DNA of 64,000 bases from Galerina marginata (GCA_023014335.1 JAECYW010000004.1:186001-250000), one strand, 5' to 3'; shown: positions 37,736-49,494, numbered from the stretch's first letter. Program-made: numbers and translations. The notes: generated by a model from the sequence alone, not told the origin.

Positions 37736-38526
37736 TAAAGACACTATACAGTCGGGTGAGCTTCTATGGGAAGTGGTGGTAATAAGCGAAATACCTGTTT
37801 TACGGCAAATTTTCTTGAAAACGAGCACTGGATTTTTTTCGCGATGAGGGACTGTAAGGTGAGAGTGGAAGGTTTGAGAGTACGGGGCTGTTTGACCCCC
37901 AAATTTCCCGTCTCGTCACACCATCCATCACGCTTACCGCCTATCTCTCCAGTACCGCCTATCTTTCCAGCAGGGGGATCACAGCAAATGCAATTGATCT
38001 CCGTCGGAGCATGTACAAATCTGAATATCGGGAGAAGCTTTGAATTGCTTTGTATTTCCGCCCGCTTCACCAAATATCTACGCAAATCAGGAGTGCAGGG
38101 TACAATTAGAAACCAATGATATTCTCCGGTACTACTGAATCCTGATCCCTATCTTTATACAGTATTGACACCCATAGAACAGTTAATTATTGTAGAGGAG
38201 AAGGCCAAGAACGACAAAATACTAGAAAGAAGATTCGGGCAGCCTTCAAGTCGGCATCCACGGAACGGTTTTCGAGGATTCCTGCACAAGGAAGAACAAT
38301 GGTAAACCGAAATGGGGAAAATGAATTCTCATGGATAGCGTCCGTGTGGCACTTCAGAAATCTCGATGATCGTTAATTGTTTTTATTTTGGTTCGACCAA
38401 ATGGAGCCGATTCTATCTTTGGACCAGGGACTATTCTGCGTGTCCTAATCTGGCTGTGGACCGGTGAAACAGCCCAGTTATGCAAAACAGTGCCCGGACG
38501 ACAAGTTAGATTACTATCGATAATGA

Positions 38527-39233
38527 CTATTCAGCTAAGGCAACGAGGATGGCATGGTTGCTGTCGGAATACTCTGGATAGCGATAAGTAAAATTTACGA
38601 TCCGCCCAGACCCGTCCAATATGATCTCGCCCTTAGTAGGAATCTTCCACTGCTCCCGCAACTTGAATATTCGGTCGGTAGTTTCCGCATTGCTATATTC
38701 TTGGTCGTGGCCTATCTGTCGCAGGATAGGCACGACCTCTTTGACGAAGTTCTCCACACTGGATTTCAGTACCAAAAAATCGTCATAGTAGGCCAGCTTG
38801 AGCATTTCCTTGGTATAGAGACGCGACTGCACTGGAGATAGAACGTCAACTTGTTAAGGAAGAAGAAAAAAGCTAAGCGTAATGTTCAGTACCTATCTCA
38901 CCGGTGACCTCTGGGGTTTGTATCAGCGGCAAGGAAAAATTTAATACACCGAAAACGCCACGTACGAGATCTCTTGTAAAAACCGCCTGCTGGGCCAGAG
39001 ACCCATCCTCGAAGGATCTTGATTTGGCAGTAAACCGCTATATCCTCGTCGCTGGGAGACGAAATTAACTCGATATAGGTTCGGCGCGCATTGAACTCGT
39101 CGATATCTTGGGGATTGGAAAGCGATAGAAATATTTCCCTGGTAACGCGTTCAACATCTAAGTGGTCGATGTTCTGGGCATTTTCGAAATATGTGGAGAC
39201 GGCCTGCTTGATACGCTCGTCAAGTTCAGACAT
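38527..39233 (-). CDS. KDZ cargo protein, unknown function
   Basis: The ATG at 39233 begins MSELDERIKQAVSTYFENAQ. The second part reads LYTKEMLKLAYYDDFLVLKS, then VKEVVPILRQIGHDQEYSNA and ends HAILVALAE with the stop at 38527. The joins need an intron at about 38910-38840 (after PEVT) and either a very short 28-nt intron or a frameshift near 39020. About 200 residues, mostly helical. No family recognised. It diverges from the viroplasmin-like gene, with 264 bp between the two starts, a likely shared promoter. Confidence 0.45.
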
Positions 39234-39497
39234 GGTGTACTGAGGGGAAGTGGGTATGTTCACAAATATAATTATTCGTACTTCTGCACCAAGATAACGG
39301 ATTCCTACGACTGCAAGTTTCGGTCCAATTCAACAACATGTGTCCCCATTTATTCCCGAAACAGATGACCTCAGGCTGGGCAATCGAGATCGATTGCCTT
39401 TTTAATCGTTCAGGACATGAGCTCAAATACTCAAAGGTCATTCGTCTTCCCCAAATTCTTAACGCCTTTTCACATTTGTACTTCTCACAATTCTCCG

Positions 39498-40346
39498 ATG
39501 TCTCAACTCTCCGAGTCTGCCACTTCGCCAGAGTTTACCACGTCTCCGGAGTCTGCCACTTCTCAAGAGAAGCCTTTCGGTCATTCTGCCTCGGACGGTA
39601 CTCCCATCCAGACCAGACGACCTCGTAAGCTCGTCTTGATGTTTATAGTCATACCAATTTGACGATACCGCTCAGTACTTGCCTTGAGCACAGAAGAAAA
39701 TCTTCCTTTCTGGTATGCCATCATAATTGGTCGAGACCCTAAAGTTGCCTTTGGATCGTACGTTCGTCAATTCTGACAGTGCACTTTGGTTTACTAACCC
39801 TGTGGCTAGTGACGGCGTCGCAGAGAACATTGAGCACGTCCCTGGTGCGCATGCTGCCCGATTCAAGACTGAAGCCGACGCAACGGAGTATTTTAACGCT
39901 GCTCTGGACTTGGAGCTCGTTACCAAGTTCACCATCATCTATGAGCGCAAAAAACTCGACGGATCCTCCCCAGGTATTCCTGGAATTCCGGGTAAGCTGA
40001 ACGAACAAGCGAACACAATTCCACCTGCTCATGTCATTTCTCCCAGCTAACTCAGGTATAGATCTTACCTTGAATAAGTATATCGCAATTTTCATCGGGA
40101 GGACTCCAGGCATAATCGCTGGGCGGTGAGTGTTAAGATACCGCTTTAATGTGTAAATCTAACGTCGTTTTTTTTAGCGGGAACACGGCTTTGAACTTGT
40201 TGGACATCCCCAATGCTAGGGCTAGGAGGTACGGTAACTATGCAGACGCCTTTGCAGCGTTTGACACCGCTCTCAATGCTGGTGGAGTAGAACGTGTTGT
40301 TTTTAAACGTACCTCCGTCGTCCTTACTCGGGCTGATTTTGCGTAA
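39498..40346 (+). CDS. Protein with two viroplasmin/RNase H1-N-like domains
   Basis: The ATG at 39498 opens a Ser/Thr/Pro/Glu-rich N-tail (MSQLSESATSPEFTTSPESA). An intron (donor GTAAGC at 39626, acceptor GCACAG) leads to domain 1: LPFWYAIIIGRDPKVAFGS, a 52-bp intron, then HVPGAHAARFKTEADATEYF. A Gly/Pro spacer (SSPGIPGIPG) is followed by an intron and domain 2: KYIAIFIGRTPGIIAGRGNT with ARARRYGNYADAFAAFDTAL. Both halves follow the caulimovirus viroplasmin / RNase H1 N-terminal pattern (WY-x-V/I-x-x-G-R-x-P-x-[IV], then a G-A-x-x-[KR]-x-[FY] strand and A-x-x-[FA]-F helix), a small fold that binds RNA/DNA hybrids in RNase H1. No RNase H catalytic domain follows. About 220 residues, ending RTSVVLTRADFA. 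Confidence 0.65.
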
Positions 40347-40577
40347 ATTGTATCTTGGACAGTACTCCCTTTCCCAACTGCTTGCTATGCGCCTTGTTAC
40401 TGCTGTAATTTGTCTGTACCTTTGAATATGACGCCGTACTCGTAATCTGCCTATGCATTGAGTTTACAAACTTGAGATTTGACGTGCTTTTCAAAAATTA
40501 GTATAAACGGCCGTCCAATTATTCATGTTGTGATTCGACGCTCTACCCTGTAACTACGTCTATCCTCCTACAGTAAT

Positions 40578-41563
40578 ATGTCGCAAGCTGGTGCTCCACC
40601 ACAGAGCAAGTATAAAAAATATTATGAGAAGTACATTTTCGCTTGGCCTTTATTATCCATATATTAACGAGGATGAACCAGAAACAAGGAGGCAATAAAG
40701 GTAAAAAACGCAGAAATAAATCGCCGACGTCGTAGTGAGAAGTACGAACAATTTCAGTCTTTGGAGGCTCTACTCATATATTCATACAGAAGCTCCCAAT
40801 CGGTTCAAATTGGTACTGGAATCGAGAGTCAAAGCCAAGAATTGCGTGAATAGTACGTTGTTTATGGCGAACACCCATTTAAACTCACAGCTAAATTCTT
40901 CGTAGCATCACCACAGGAGTACAGACTGACCCAGTCGACGACTCTCTGGAAAAAATCATGGAGGAATACTGGCAATCCCCAGCCTATCCGGATTTTGAGG
41001 ACCTTTTTTCCGTTATGAAGACAAAGGTCGTCCGTCCATCGAGAAACTTCACGGCCCCTCTGAGTGCGTTGGAAGAAATCGAACCGCAGTTTCCACAATA
41101 CGAATCTTTTATTAAACTTAGAGCAAAGGTACAGAAATGGAGCAGTCCGTGGGGGGGTATCTCATCCTGGCCAGATACCTTTGAAATCCTGCTGGATCGA
41201 TCAATTGACCGTGGACCTGAACGTATATCACAGTTCATCGAAAGGCTCTGGGTACACGAACTGGCGGGAAAACAACTTTTGCGCAGCCTACAAGCAATAG
41301 AGGGTTACCTCCCAAATAACCACCCTGCCGTCAAGATCCTGTGGGCATACCAACAAGAGCAACTTATCGAAGTCGTTCAAGGTTTGACTATAATCCAAAC
41401 CAGACTCCCAATTATACGCCGTAGTTTGTACAGCATCGGCAGTTCAACGGCCAACTTCCACAGTATTATTCAACGTTCGTTTGACGCCGAACCTGTCATC
41501 GCAGACATGGACCAGGAACTAGAAGAAGAGGAGCTAATTCAACAGGCGCTTGTTGAGTCATAA
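40578..41563 (+). CDS. KDZ cargo protein, helical, unknown function
   Basis: Start at 40578 (MSQAGAPPQSKYKKYYE); introns at about 40629-40671, 40702-40736 and 40857-40918 keep frame into the long last exon, which runs VQTDPVDDSLEKIMEEYWQS to the stop at 41563. About 270 residues; basic N-terminus, then helical segments (FIERLWVHELAGKQLLRSLQ, QEQLIEVVQGLTIIQTRLP) and a strongly acidic tail (DQELEEEELIQQAL). No family recognised. It follows the viroplasmin-like gene on the same strand at 230 bp. Its last codons and 3' flank are duplicated downstream. Confidence 0.55.
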
Positions 41564-42050
41564 TACAAGACAGGTGTTTTATTTAATTGAAACTTTGAGA
41601 TTACTGCTGTACTTCACTTGCTCTGCTTTAAACATCTTTACATCTTTTACCACTTCGGTCCTGGACAAGCCAAAAATCTTCAGGTACGGCCAATTCCTAA
41701 GTCGTTTAAGCAGCTAGTTCAACGGGCGCTTGTTGAATCGTAATATGAGACAGGTGTTTTATTTAGTTGATACTTTGAGATACGCTACTGAATTATCGGA
41801 TCGAGTCTCCCTAAATCTTTGGTTCTTCTCCGAGTGCGCTGGTAAGTTGTGAACCGCTTGTTTAGAGGACAAATATATATCGGTTGGATATATTTTACAG
41901 TGCGGATTACAAGTGCAACTTGTTCACTTAAAACCTGATTGCTCTGCTTGAATATTTTTACATCTGTAAACACTTCGATCTTTGACAAGCTAAGAGTCTT
42001 CGAGTAGTACAAGTACAGCCAATTTCCAAGTCGTTTAAGCTTTGTTTAAG
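41540..42050 (+). repeat. Diverged duplications of the 3' end of the 40578-41563 gene
   Basis: The end of the coding region and 3' flank at about 41540-41605 (GCGCTTGTTGAGTC, then AGACAGGTGTTTTATTTA) recurs at about 41718-41783. The following segment with ACAAGCCAAAAATCTTC and CCAATTCCTAAGTCGTTTAAGC at about 41668-41710 recurs in diverged form at about 41988-42040. These are tandem duplications of about 180 and 325 bp without a repeated gene body. Confidence 0.6.
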
Positions 42051-42126
42051 CTTCATGTCGAATATCTCTTCTTTTAAATGAGGGTTACGGACAATTCCTC
42101 CATAATGTCGTCCGGTGTATGACCAA

Positions 42127-42286
42127 TTTGCTACCCGTTTGCTACTTTGTACTAAATATTGTACCGTTCCACCACATTCACATATACTCAGCGCTAAGAT
42201 AAAGGTGACTTAGATCCAAATAAACCTCGATGTTTGCTACTCGTATTTGCTACCAACGTGGACATGGTTTGCTACTTATTTGCTAC
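42127..42286 (+). repeat. Six copies of TTTGCTAC in three close pairs
   Basis: TTTGCTAC occurs at 42127, 42138, 42233, 42246, 42268 and 42279. Two pairs have starts 11 bp apart and one pair 13 bp, about one helical turn. It lies in the gap between two cargo genes and could be a cluster of protein-binding sites. No function can be assigned. Confidence 0.6.
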
Positions 42287-42589
42287 CCACTGCTTTACTG
42301 GTTAGATGGACCGGATTTCCCTCACCAGTCGTCGAGTCGAGGAAACCCAAGTGGATCACGACAAACATTTCCCGCGCGTTTAGGCTCAAACCCTCAATGT
42401 AGGTACAAGCCAATGAAAAATCCATGTTCATTTCAAGTAGGACTCAGAAACGTTGATTCGTGCTGCAAGACGCGTTGTAAGCCCAACTTTGCATGAACTG
42501 TGAATGAGCCTGCACCTTCATCACCTCCTGTGGGACCTACCAAGACGGCTTCCATGCCGAGCTAGGCTGTTACTTCATTGGGCCTGTGT

Positions 42590-43304
42590 GGCAGAATCAC
42601 CTTCCTAAAGCGATCACTGAACTTCGCACCATTATCGGCCCGACAGGTCGGACAAGAAACCGAAGTGACTTCAAAAGTGTGGGGTTGCCGATTTGCCGAA
42701 GAGAGTGGCGGTGTTCATGTGACAGGAAATGCCCCTCTTTCGGCAACCTCCTCAGCGCGCATCAAAAACTCTGTGCCTTGCGCGTCAAAACAGACAATCC
42801 TGACGACATGTTGCACGAAATTTCCTAAAACACGGTATATAGTATCATCTCTGTTTCTAAAAGCTCAATCCAGCTGTCTTTTGGTTTTTTTCTACATCCT
42901 AAGTTAATTTTATCCACCCAGTCATCAAAACGGTGAGACGCGCCCAAACCGCTGGGATTCTGAGAATAGCCAGATTGCTCATTAGTGTTCTGAAGGGGTG
43001 AATTTTCGTACTCCACCGCCACCGATTCCTTTGTTCTTTCGATCACAGCAGTCTCCCATTTTCCCAGTGCCTCGCATTTCCTATCGCCGTTAGTGCAAGG
43101 AAGAGGATACAAATCCGAGTTCCAATTCTTATCTTCCCGAATATTAACCAACCTACCAAAATGACAAGCGGCGTGAAAGGGTAAACTCCCAGAGGTTCTC
43201 TGAGGACCCGAATTACTGGGACTGATAGTCATATCCCTGTACAAGCGGTGTGAGAGAGGCTTGTAGGCATCGATACCGGAATTAAGATTTTCTATCACTG
43301 ACAA
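42590..43304 (-). CDS. Possible KDZ cargo gene fragment with CPTC motif
   Basis: A 159-codon minus frame (43304-42825, MSVIENLNSGIDAYKPLSHR) is followed on the same strand by coding-looking pieces RIVCFDAQGTEFLMRAEEVA (about 42800-42720) and TSVSCPTCRADNGAKFSDRF (about 42640). They could be joined by an intron around 42840-42820 and another near 42715. The CPTC pair suggests a small metal-binding end. Splice joins were not settled and no family is recognised. Confidence 0.25.
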
Positions 43305-43354
43305 GCGACGGGAAAAGCGAAAGGTCGTGCGTCCATGACCCGGATTATCGGTAC

Positions 43355-43394
43355 ACGTATCTGCTTATCACCTCACGTATCTGCTTATCACCTC
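43355..43394 (+). repeat. 20-bp perfect tandem duplication
   Basis: The word ACGTATCTGCTTATCACCTC occurs twice with no spacer. It lies between two cargo genes. Confidence 0.9.
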
Positions 43395-43659
43395 ATGTCT
43401 CGTATCGGAAAGGCGCCACAAAACGCCAAGTTCCTGAGGTCCTATCTCATCTCATCGATTTCTGGCCCCCGAGTAAGTGTGAGACTGACAAAGGGAGAAT
43501 TAAAACGCTCCACATATGTCCAGGTGACCATTTTCCAAAACCCGAGAACTCGGAAATGTAGACAAACGAAGCCAAGCGGACGATAAATTAACAAATAGAA
43601 AACAAGACAGGTGATGATTGCATAATGTGTGTGATCTACATCCGGCGTCGAGTGAGAGG

Positions 43660-44973
43660 TTACTCCGAGCGCGCCTCGAGTTCATCTGCTCCGATTCCCA
43701 GCCTGGTCGCATAGAGTTCTAGTAGCCTCTCCTGGTTCGTGAGTCTCTCTCGTAGCCCGTTCGCCTGCTTGAGCGCCTCCTCCTTTGCTGTTTCGACCTT
43801 TAGGAGTTTCATAGTCAATTCCAAGGCTTCCGTTCGACGAGCTTGAAGTAAATTTGTCATGAGAACATGGAAGTCGTTGGCGACATCGTTCATTTGTTCG
43901 CCCGCGTCACGTATGAGTCGTGGAGAGGTGTAATGCAGAGTGGCACCAACACCGCTGCAGTGTTGTGCTCCGATGAATAACCAGCAGCCAGTTGTAGCGG
44001 CTAGATCATCGCACTACAAAATATAGATTAAACTAGGATTAACAAACGCAGAAATATGCTTACTCTCTCGATTAACCGGTTCATGTTCTCCAGGAACCTC
44101 TTACTTGCAACTTTCGCATCATATATGCCCTGCTGTCGAGCGTGCTTTCGAACTATGTCTAAATGAGAGGCGGTTAAGTTCAGAGGTAAGAGAAATAAAA
44201 TAAAGAACGGACCATGACGAGCGGCACCCCTCATAGCCCGCACAAATCCATGCTTCGGGTTGGCCTTCGTAGCCCGAGAATAATCCGACTTTATTTCTGA
44301 TGAAGTGAGCGATGTTGGAAGGTCGTCGGCCTGAGGGGGGACTGGAAGGGATGATGGCATTTCGGCAATTCCATCACCTTGAGGAGATGAGGAAAGCATT
44401 GGGACATAACAATCGCTTGGTTGAGGTGATAACGGATCCGGAATGGGGAGGATTGAGTCAGCATTGGAACCAGCAGATTGATCTCCGGGGAACTCGAGAG
44501 GACTGTCACCCGGATCGCCAGATGTATCAGGAGGACCATCGACAGCAGTCGTACTGGTCGCAGTCGAAAGCTCCTGGAGAATAAATAGCTAATGAATACC
44601 CTAGCAACTAAGGTATAGTTAATGACTTACTGCGAGGATCTGCGCTTCTTGAAGATAGATTCTGCCCAGGCGCGTGTGAACACACTGGGAACGGAGCGGT
44701 CTTCCATCACACGAATTGCACCTTGGGGATGACCTTACGCCCTTCTTTGGCTTTTCAGCAGACTTGGTTAAACGAGTTAGATGCCTTAACAAAATACTAG
44801 AGGTGAATTCGTACCTCGGCTCGAAGCTTGATCATGGCGCGACCTGCTTCCGTGTGTATGCACTCAGTGCGCAGTGGCCTGCCGGTGCATTTATTACAGT
44901 GCATTGGCCCCCTGGCTTTCGAAGGTGAGGTCCGAATGTTGCCTCGACGAGCATTGGTCGTTTCCTTGGGCAT
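43660..44973 (-). CDS. KDZ cargo protein with two tandem C-X2-C-X8-C-X-H motifs
   Basis: Five exons, all phase-compatible. The ATG at 44973 gives MPKETTNARRGNIRTS, a basic N-tail, then HCNKCTGRPLRTECIHTEAG. Exon 2 repeats the motif as CNSCDGRPLRSQCVHTRLG. Both copies share C-x2-C-x-G-R-P-L-R-x-x-C-[IV]-H-T, so each can bind one metal ion. Exon 3 is Ser/Pro/Asp-rich (TSGDPGDSPLEFPGDQSAGS). Exon 4 reads IVRKHARQQGIYDAKVASKR, and exon 5 has CDDLAATTGCWLFIGAQHCS, then a long coiled coil (ELTMKLLKVETAKEEALKQA) ending IGADELEARSE at 43660. About 370 residues. The layout, paired zinc motifs plus coiled coil, suggests a dimeric nucleic-acid-binding protein, but this is inference. Confidence 0.6.
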
Positions 44974-45963
44974 TACTCAAGGAGATGGGGGTGAGCGACG
45001 CGTGGGTGATGGTGGTAAAAGAACAAGGACGTTTGGGACAACATAAGGCGGATGATTTAAAAAGAGAATATTTGGGCGAGGCTCACCAAATTTGTCTCTG
45101 GTCCCAATCAAATTCGGTTCCTTTGCACTGAATTTCTTGCTTTGGTATGTGTCTTATTGACTTATATTATTAAGTCGTTTGAAAGCGAATCTTGTTTTGC
45201 AATTACCACATTCCAATCGTGGAACTTAATCTTGTTTATGGTTACCAAATTCCCACCGGAGGATCCAATCTTGTGGGTATGAACAAGATTCTGTCATAAG
45301 ATCAAATCGGTAGAACGACACTTCTTTAGCCCGATATACCTATTTGCTGAGGGAATCACAATTCTAGCGCCCAATCTTAAATCGTTCAACACAACCGGTC
45401 TATATGACGCATATCTCCGATAGAAAGCGCATCCGGTAAGACCATCGAGAGGGAACCAACCCGACCTGCTGGTGACTATATTAGATTAGATAGAGTCCGT
45501 AGTGTAGGCGTTTGTGTGGTGTTTTTGTGCGAGCGCGCCATCCCATCGCAGAGTTGGAACCGACCAAATTCAGTGCCAGGTCAGCGAGCATCCACACCGC
45601 ATTTCCATAACTTCGTCAAAGTCATTCATTCACTTCAGCTCTTTTCTCGGCACCTTCAGGACCGTTTTACGATTGCAGAATGTAAAAATTTCTGTTGAAA
45701 TGTCTTGTTTTAAGGTAACTACAAAGGAGCCGCTCTTTTAGGTTAGGTCTTAACTGAAGCCTCTGTTTCTGAAACTTCTTTACATAGTCTTCAACCGTAC
45801 CTTCTTAAAAAGACAATGCACTTAATTTAATGGTTGTAGCACGAGATCTCACGAAACTGTCGTGCTCATGATGTGTCTTGTCAGAATTTCGAGAATTTTT
45901 GATTTGGGATCAAATTTCGGGTCGCCAACAATTCCAGAGATGGCAATCACTTTTCAACGGATG
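44974..45963. other. Gap between zinc-motif gene and transposase
   Basis: Short frames only, no recognisable gene. Contains scattered AATCTTGTTT / AATCTTGTGG words near 45190-45280 but no regular repeat. Confidence 0.4.
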
Positions 45964-48900
45964 CTATGAGCTAACTACAAGGTCTCTGATGCGTAATCTA
46001 TTCCAAATTGACAGAAATACTTTGGTGAAGATAATAGCGTGTCCTTGATTCATGTAGCTGACCGACTTCCTAATCCTCGCCAGCCCACCATTTCCACACT
46101 CTCCAGCACTGGAATTCACCAGAGCTAGTCGCGAGTCCGTCTGGGCATATGTGGATAGGAATGATGAAGGACAACATTTGGTATGGTCTGGAGCATGGAA
46201 CTGGTCTATCGCAAATAGTGTGTCTTGGAAGAATGCAGGTTCCCGGAGCATACAGTATGGCTGAAGGGCGCAAGCGAAATCGTATAGAATTATCTTCGGG
46301 GGCTTCTCCCACCTTGTATAGAGTGCTGAGAATACATCATTTCGACCTTCGGAAATGGGTATACAGTGGAATCCATAAGCGATGCTGTGGGTACACCATG
46401 GGACCATGATACCTCCAGTAAGTTTTCGAGGGCTATATTTCGAAAAATACTTCCTGCAACCGCCAACTTTCTCCATGCCTCGGTCAGGGGTTTTGTCTTC
46501 GTGTAGATTTGGATACAGAGGTCTATATCTTATCTGCGGCATCTCATAAAAACAACCTGTCTGTGCGCATGGAAAATAAGTTCTTTTACATTTATAAACT
46601 GGCAATGGCTCACCTTTTGCCATTCAAAAATTCCCTCAGCTATAGGCGGACTGGGGGGTTCAGTTTCATGGACTAGAAGCGCACGACGCACTGTTTCAGC
46701 GCGGATATAGAGCCATTTGCAAACTCCGTGGGTTTCTGGGGAGATCCCGCTGAATGTTGATCGCGAGGTTTCAAACATTAGAACCTTATAAAGTGCGGGT
46801 ATATGGATGAGATGAGAAAGGGCTTCTTCGGTTGGTGATGTAACAAAAATTTTGAGGCGCTCCAGAGAAGGGCGATTTATCATTTGGAGGGAGGACTCCT
46901 CGGCGCTTATCTGCGTATATTGAGCAAACGATTCTGACTAGAGATGGATGCAGCTTACCTGAATAAACAAAGAACGATAAACATCCGGGGCGACCGCCTT
47001 ATTGACTACTGCACCAGGTCCGAACCAGCGATCGAAGAGGTCTCCAAGCGCTGAATTAATGAGCTTTAGGCTCGCAACTACACCCGGGATCAGCTTGACC
47101 CTTGCTAACAGTGCTTGTCGCTTTCGCTCTTTCGCCGCTTCTCTTCGTAAACTATTGCGTTTTTGTATTTCCTCGTCCTGCGAGGAACCTGACTCCACTG
47201 ATTCGTAGCCGGCCAAGTCAAGATACGAGAATTCAAGTGAAATCTCCTGGTTCACAGAAGAGACGTCAGCCGCGTTGAGGGATGGACCAGAAATGATTCG
47301 TCTAATATCCTTGCGTATGGCGGTATCTAGGATGAACTGCAAACCTCGGGTTCGGACTGTATCTTGCCGAGCGAGAGATTTAGTCGGGTGGATTTTGGTT
47401 GGGGGTTCCAAGGACGAAAGTAGGTTCCGTTGGTTAAATGATAAAGAGACGCCGTCAAATATTATTGCATCGGGGGTCGGTCCACATGTGGGGCATTTCA
47501 TATCTCCGTGAAGTTCGACGAGTCGTGCATAGGAAAACCAGATTGCCCCAAACGGAGTGTGTTTCAAGAAAGGTATAGATTCAAGCGACTGATAGCGTCG
47601 AGCCATGACATTTACCCAGGCCGTGATTGGTGTCTCCGATGCTGTGAACGCATTGACGTAGTCTTCTAATAGCTGCTGCGTAACCAAAATACGGTTATTC
47701 CAGTTAAAAATCCCAAGTTCTCGGCAATCAGGTCCGACGTATCTCTTACATCCGGAACAGGGCTGGACCTCGATTGTTGACATCCAAGCTCCAACTAATC
47801 CATAGATAATGCATGGTCTAGTTTCGGTAGGGACAAAGGGATTGTACCCTAGTCTAACAGGTTTGCAGCAGCACGACGCAGTGCTTGGATTGAGTGGGAT
47901 TATTTCAGGCGCGTTGTTGAGTGGGTGAATAAGAGGAGCCGGAGAATCTGAAGGAATTCTGGCCCACATTGGCGGGGGGATCGGGAGATGCGACACTGAT
48001 TCATTCATGTGGCTGGTAGCCTGTCGAGGCGATGGACCTTCGGAAGCAAGTAATGAAAAAATAGATAGAATATCCAAAAACCTTCGACTTACTGATATAA
48101 TACATGCGGTTAGAACTTGCACTTGGATCAGTTGCATCCACGTCGGCCTGGATATGCTTCTGAAGTGAGTGCCGGGCGTCAACGACATGCGGGCAGTTTA
48201 CTAGGTTTGGGTCTCTGTTGCATCTCCATAGCCCAGAGCCATCATTCGCACCCACATGCTTGACGACGGCTCGGTTTTTAATTGTTGGATTTATAGCTGC
48301 CTGAATAGAAAAGAGAGTTTTGTATATATTGTCATCGGCTTGATATCGAGAAAAAATGATCACTCCGGTGTCGAGAGCTAGCAACAGTAAGTGAATATCT
48401 CTGAAGAAAAAATTCTGCTGCCCACCTGGTACGTCTTCTCCTGGTGGAAAACGCTCTTCTCCATAATCTAGCATGAACTGAGTATGGAAACAAGACTTTT
48501 TTGCTCGTCCTGTTGGGCACATACACACAGGAATTTTATCCAATCCGACTGTCATGAGGTCGAGATGGTACCAATGTGTCTGAGCAACAACTGAGCGTCA
48601 TAATTTTTGAGTAATAAGTATTAGATATTAGACTTACAGTAATATTTCTCGACGAGGCGTTCCATCCGTTGACTACAAAGATTTGTCGTGACAATTGAGA
48701 AATAACGCACTCTGCAGCAAATACCGCCTCGACAAAGTACTGGTATTCGCTTATTTGGCCTGCATCCCGAGCATCTACCACTGACATAAACTCCGTATCC
48801 TCGTTATTCAAATCTAGGCCATCAGCTGGGCACTGCTCAGGCTTGTGTGGTGAAGCGAGAGGGTGGGCGGAAGCATTTCCAGGGGTGTCAGTCGATTGGA

Positions 48901-49117
48901 TTGGCACTGGTTGACCGGCTGTTGTTGACCTGGGGGTGAGCACCTCTGAATTAGGAGTTTCATGGCGTGATTTGAGACGTTTTTTCGCCCTTGTGGTGGT
49001 TTTTGAATGCCTAACTGGAGTAACAATGACAGAATCATCGTGCTGGAGTAGATTGATTTTCCGAGGAGGCGAGTTAGATTCAGGAAGCAAGATAATGCGA
49101 CGGTGCTCATCGGCCAT
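45964..49117 (-). CDS. KDZ family transposase with CxC clusters
   Basis: Transposase of the Kyakuja-Dileera-Zisupton class. The ATG at 49117 gives MADEHRRIILLPESNSPPRK. Five exons: introns after SRNIT, after NRMYYIS, after SLFIQ and after FEWQK (each with GTAAGT/GTGAGC-type donors). Domains: a basic, Pro/Ser-rich N-tail; a SWIM-like cluster CMCPTGRAKKSCFH (C-x-C-x8-C-x-H); a second cluster with SCCCKPVRLGYNPF, RPCIIYG and QPCSGCKRYVGP; a third with CPTCGPTPDAIIFDGVSLSF; then the catalytic region GGIMVPWCTHSIAYGFHCIP, YDFACALQPYCMLREP, FAIDQFHAPDHTKC and NSSAGECGNGGLARIRKSVS, ending IWNRLRIRDLVVSS at 45964. About 990 residues. No stop or frameshift seen, so it may be active. Confidence 0.85.
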
Positions 49118-49494
49118 TTGACCATGGGAGGAAAGAGAAAAACGAGTGGACAAAGGAAATATAATCACAAACAATGAGTACGCGTTGGAATGACTTAATT
49201 CAAGCTCAACTCACGGAGTGGAACCTTAATTTTTCTGTGTAGCTTGACCATTTCTCCAAGTGGTGATGGCAGGATGCAATGTTGAGAAAGACGTGAACAA
49301 TACGGTAGACCCAGGCCATATTTAAATATTGGTGTGCTAGTGCGAAGTGCGAAGTGAGAAGGACACTATTGAAGTACATTATAAGTGAAGATACTACATA
49401 CAGACATATGCATTGTCTCGCAAGTTGAGTTGGGTGGGACAAGGCAGCTTTCACGCGTATTTGATGCGCTTTGGAAATTGCCGAGAAGGCCACT

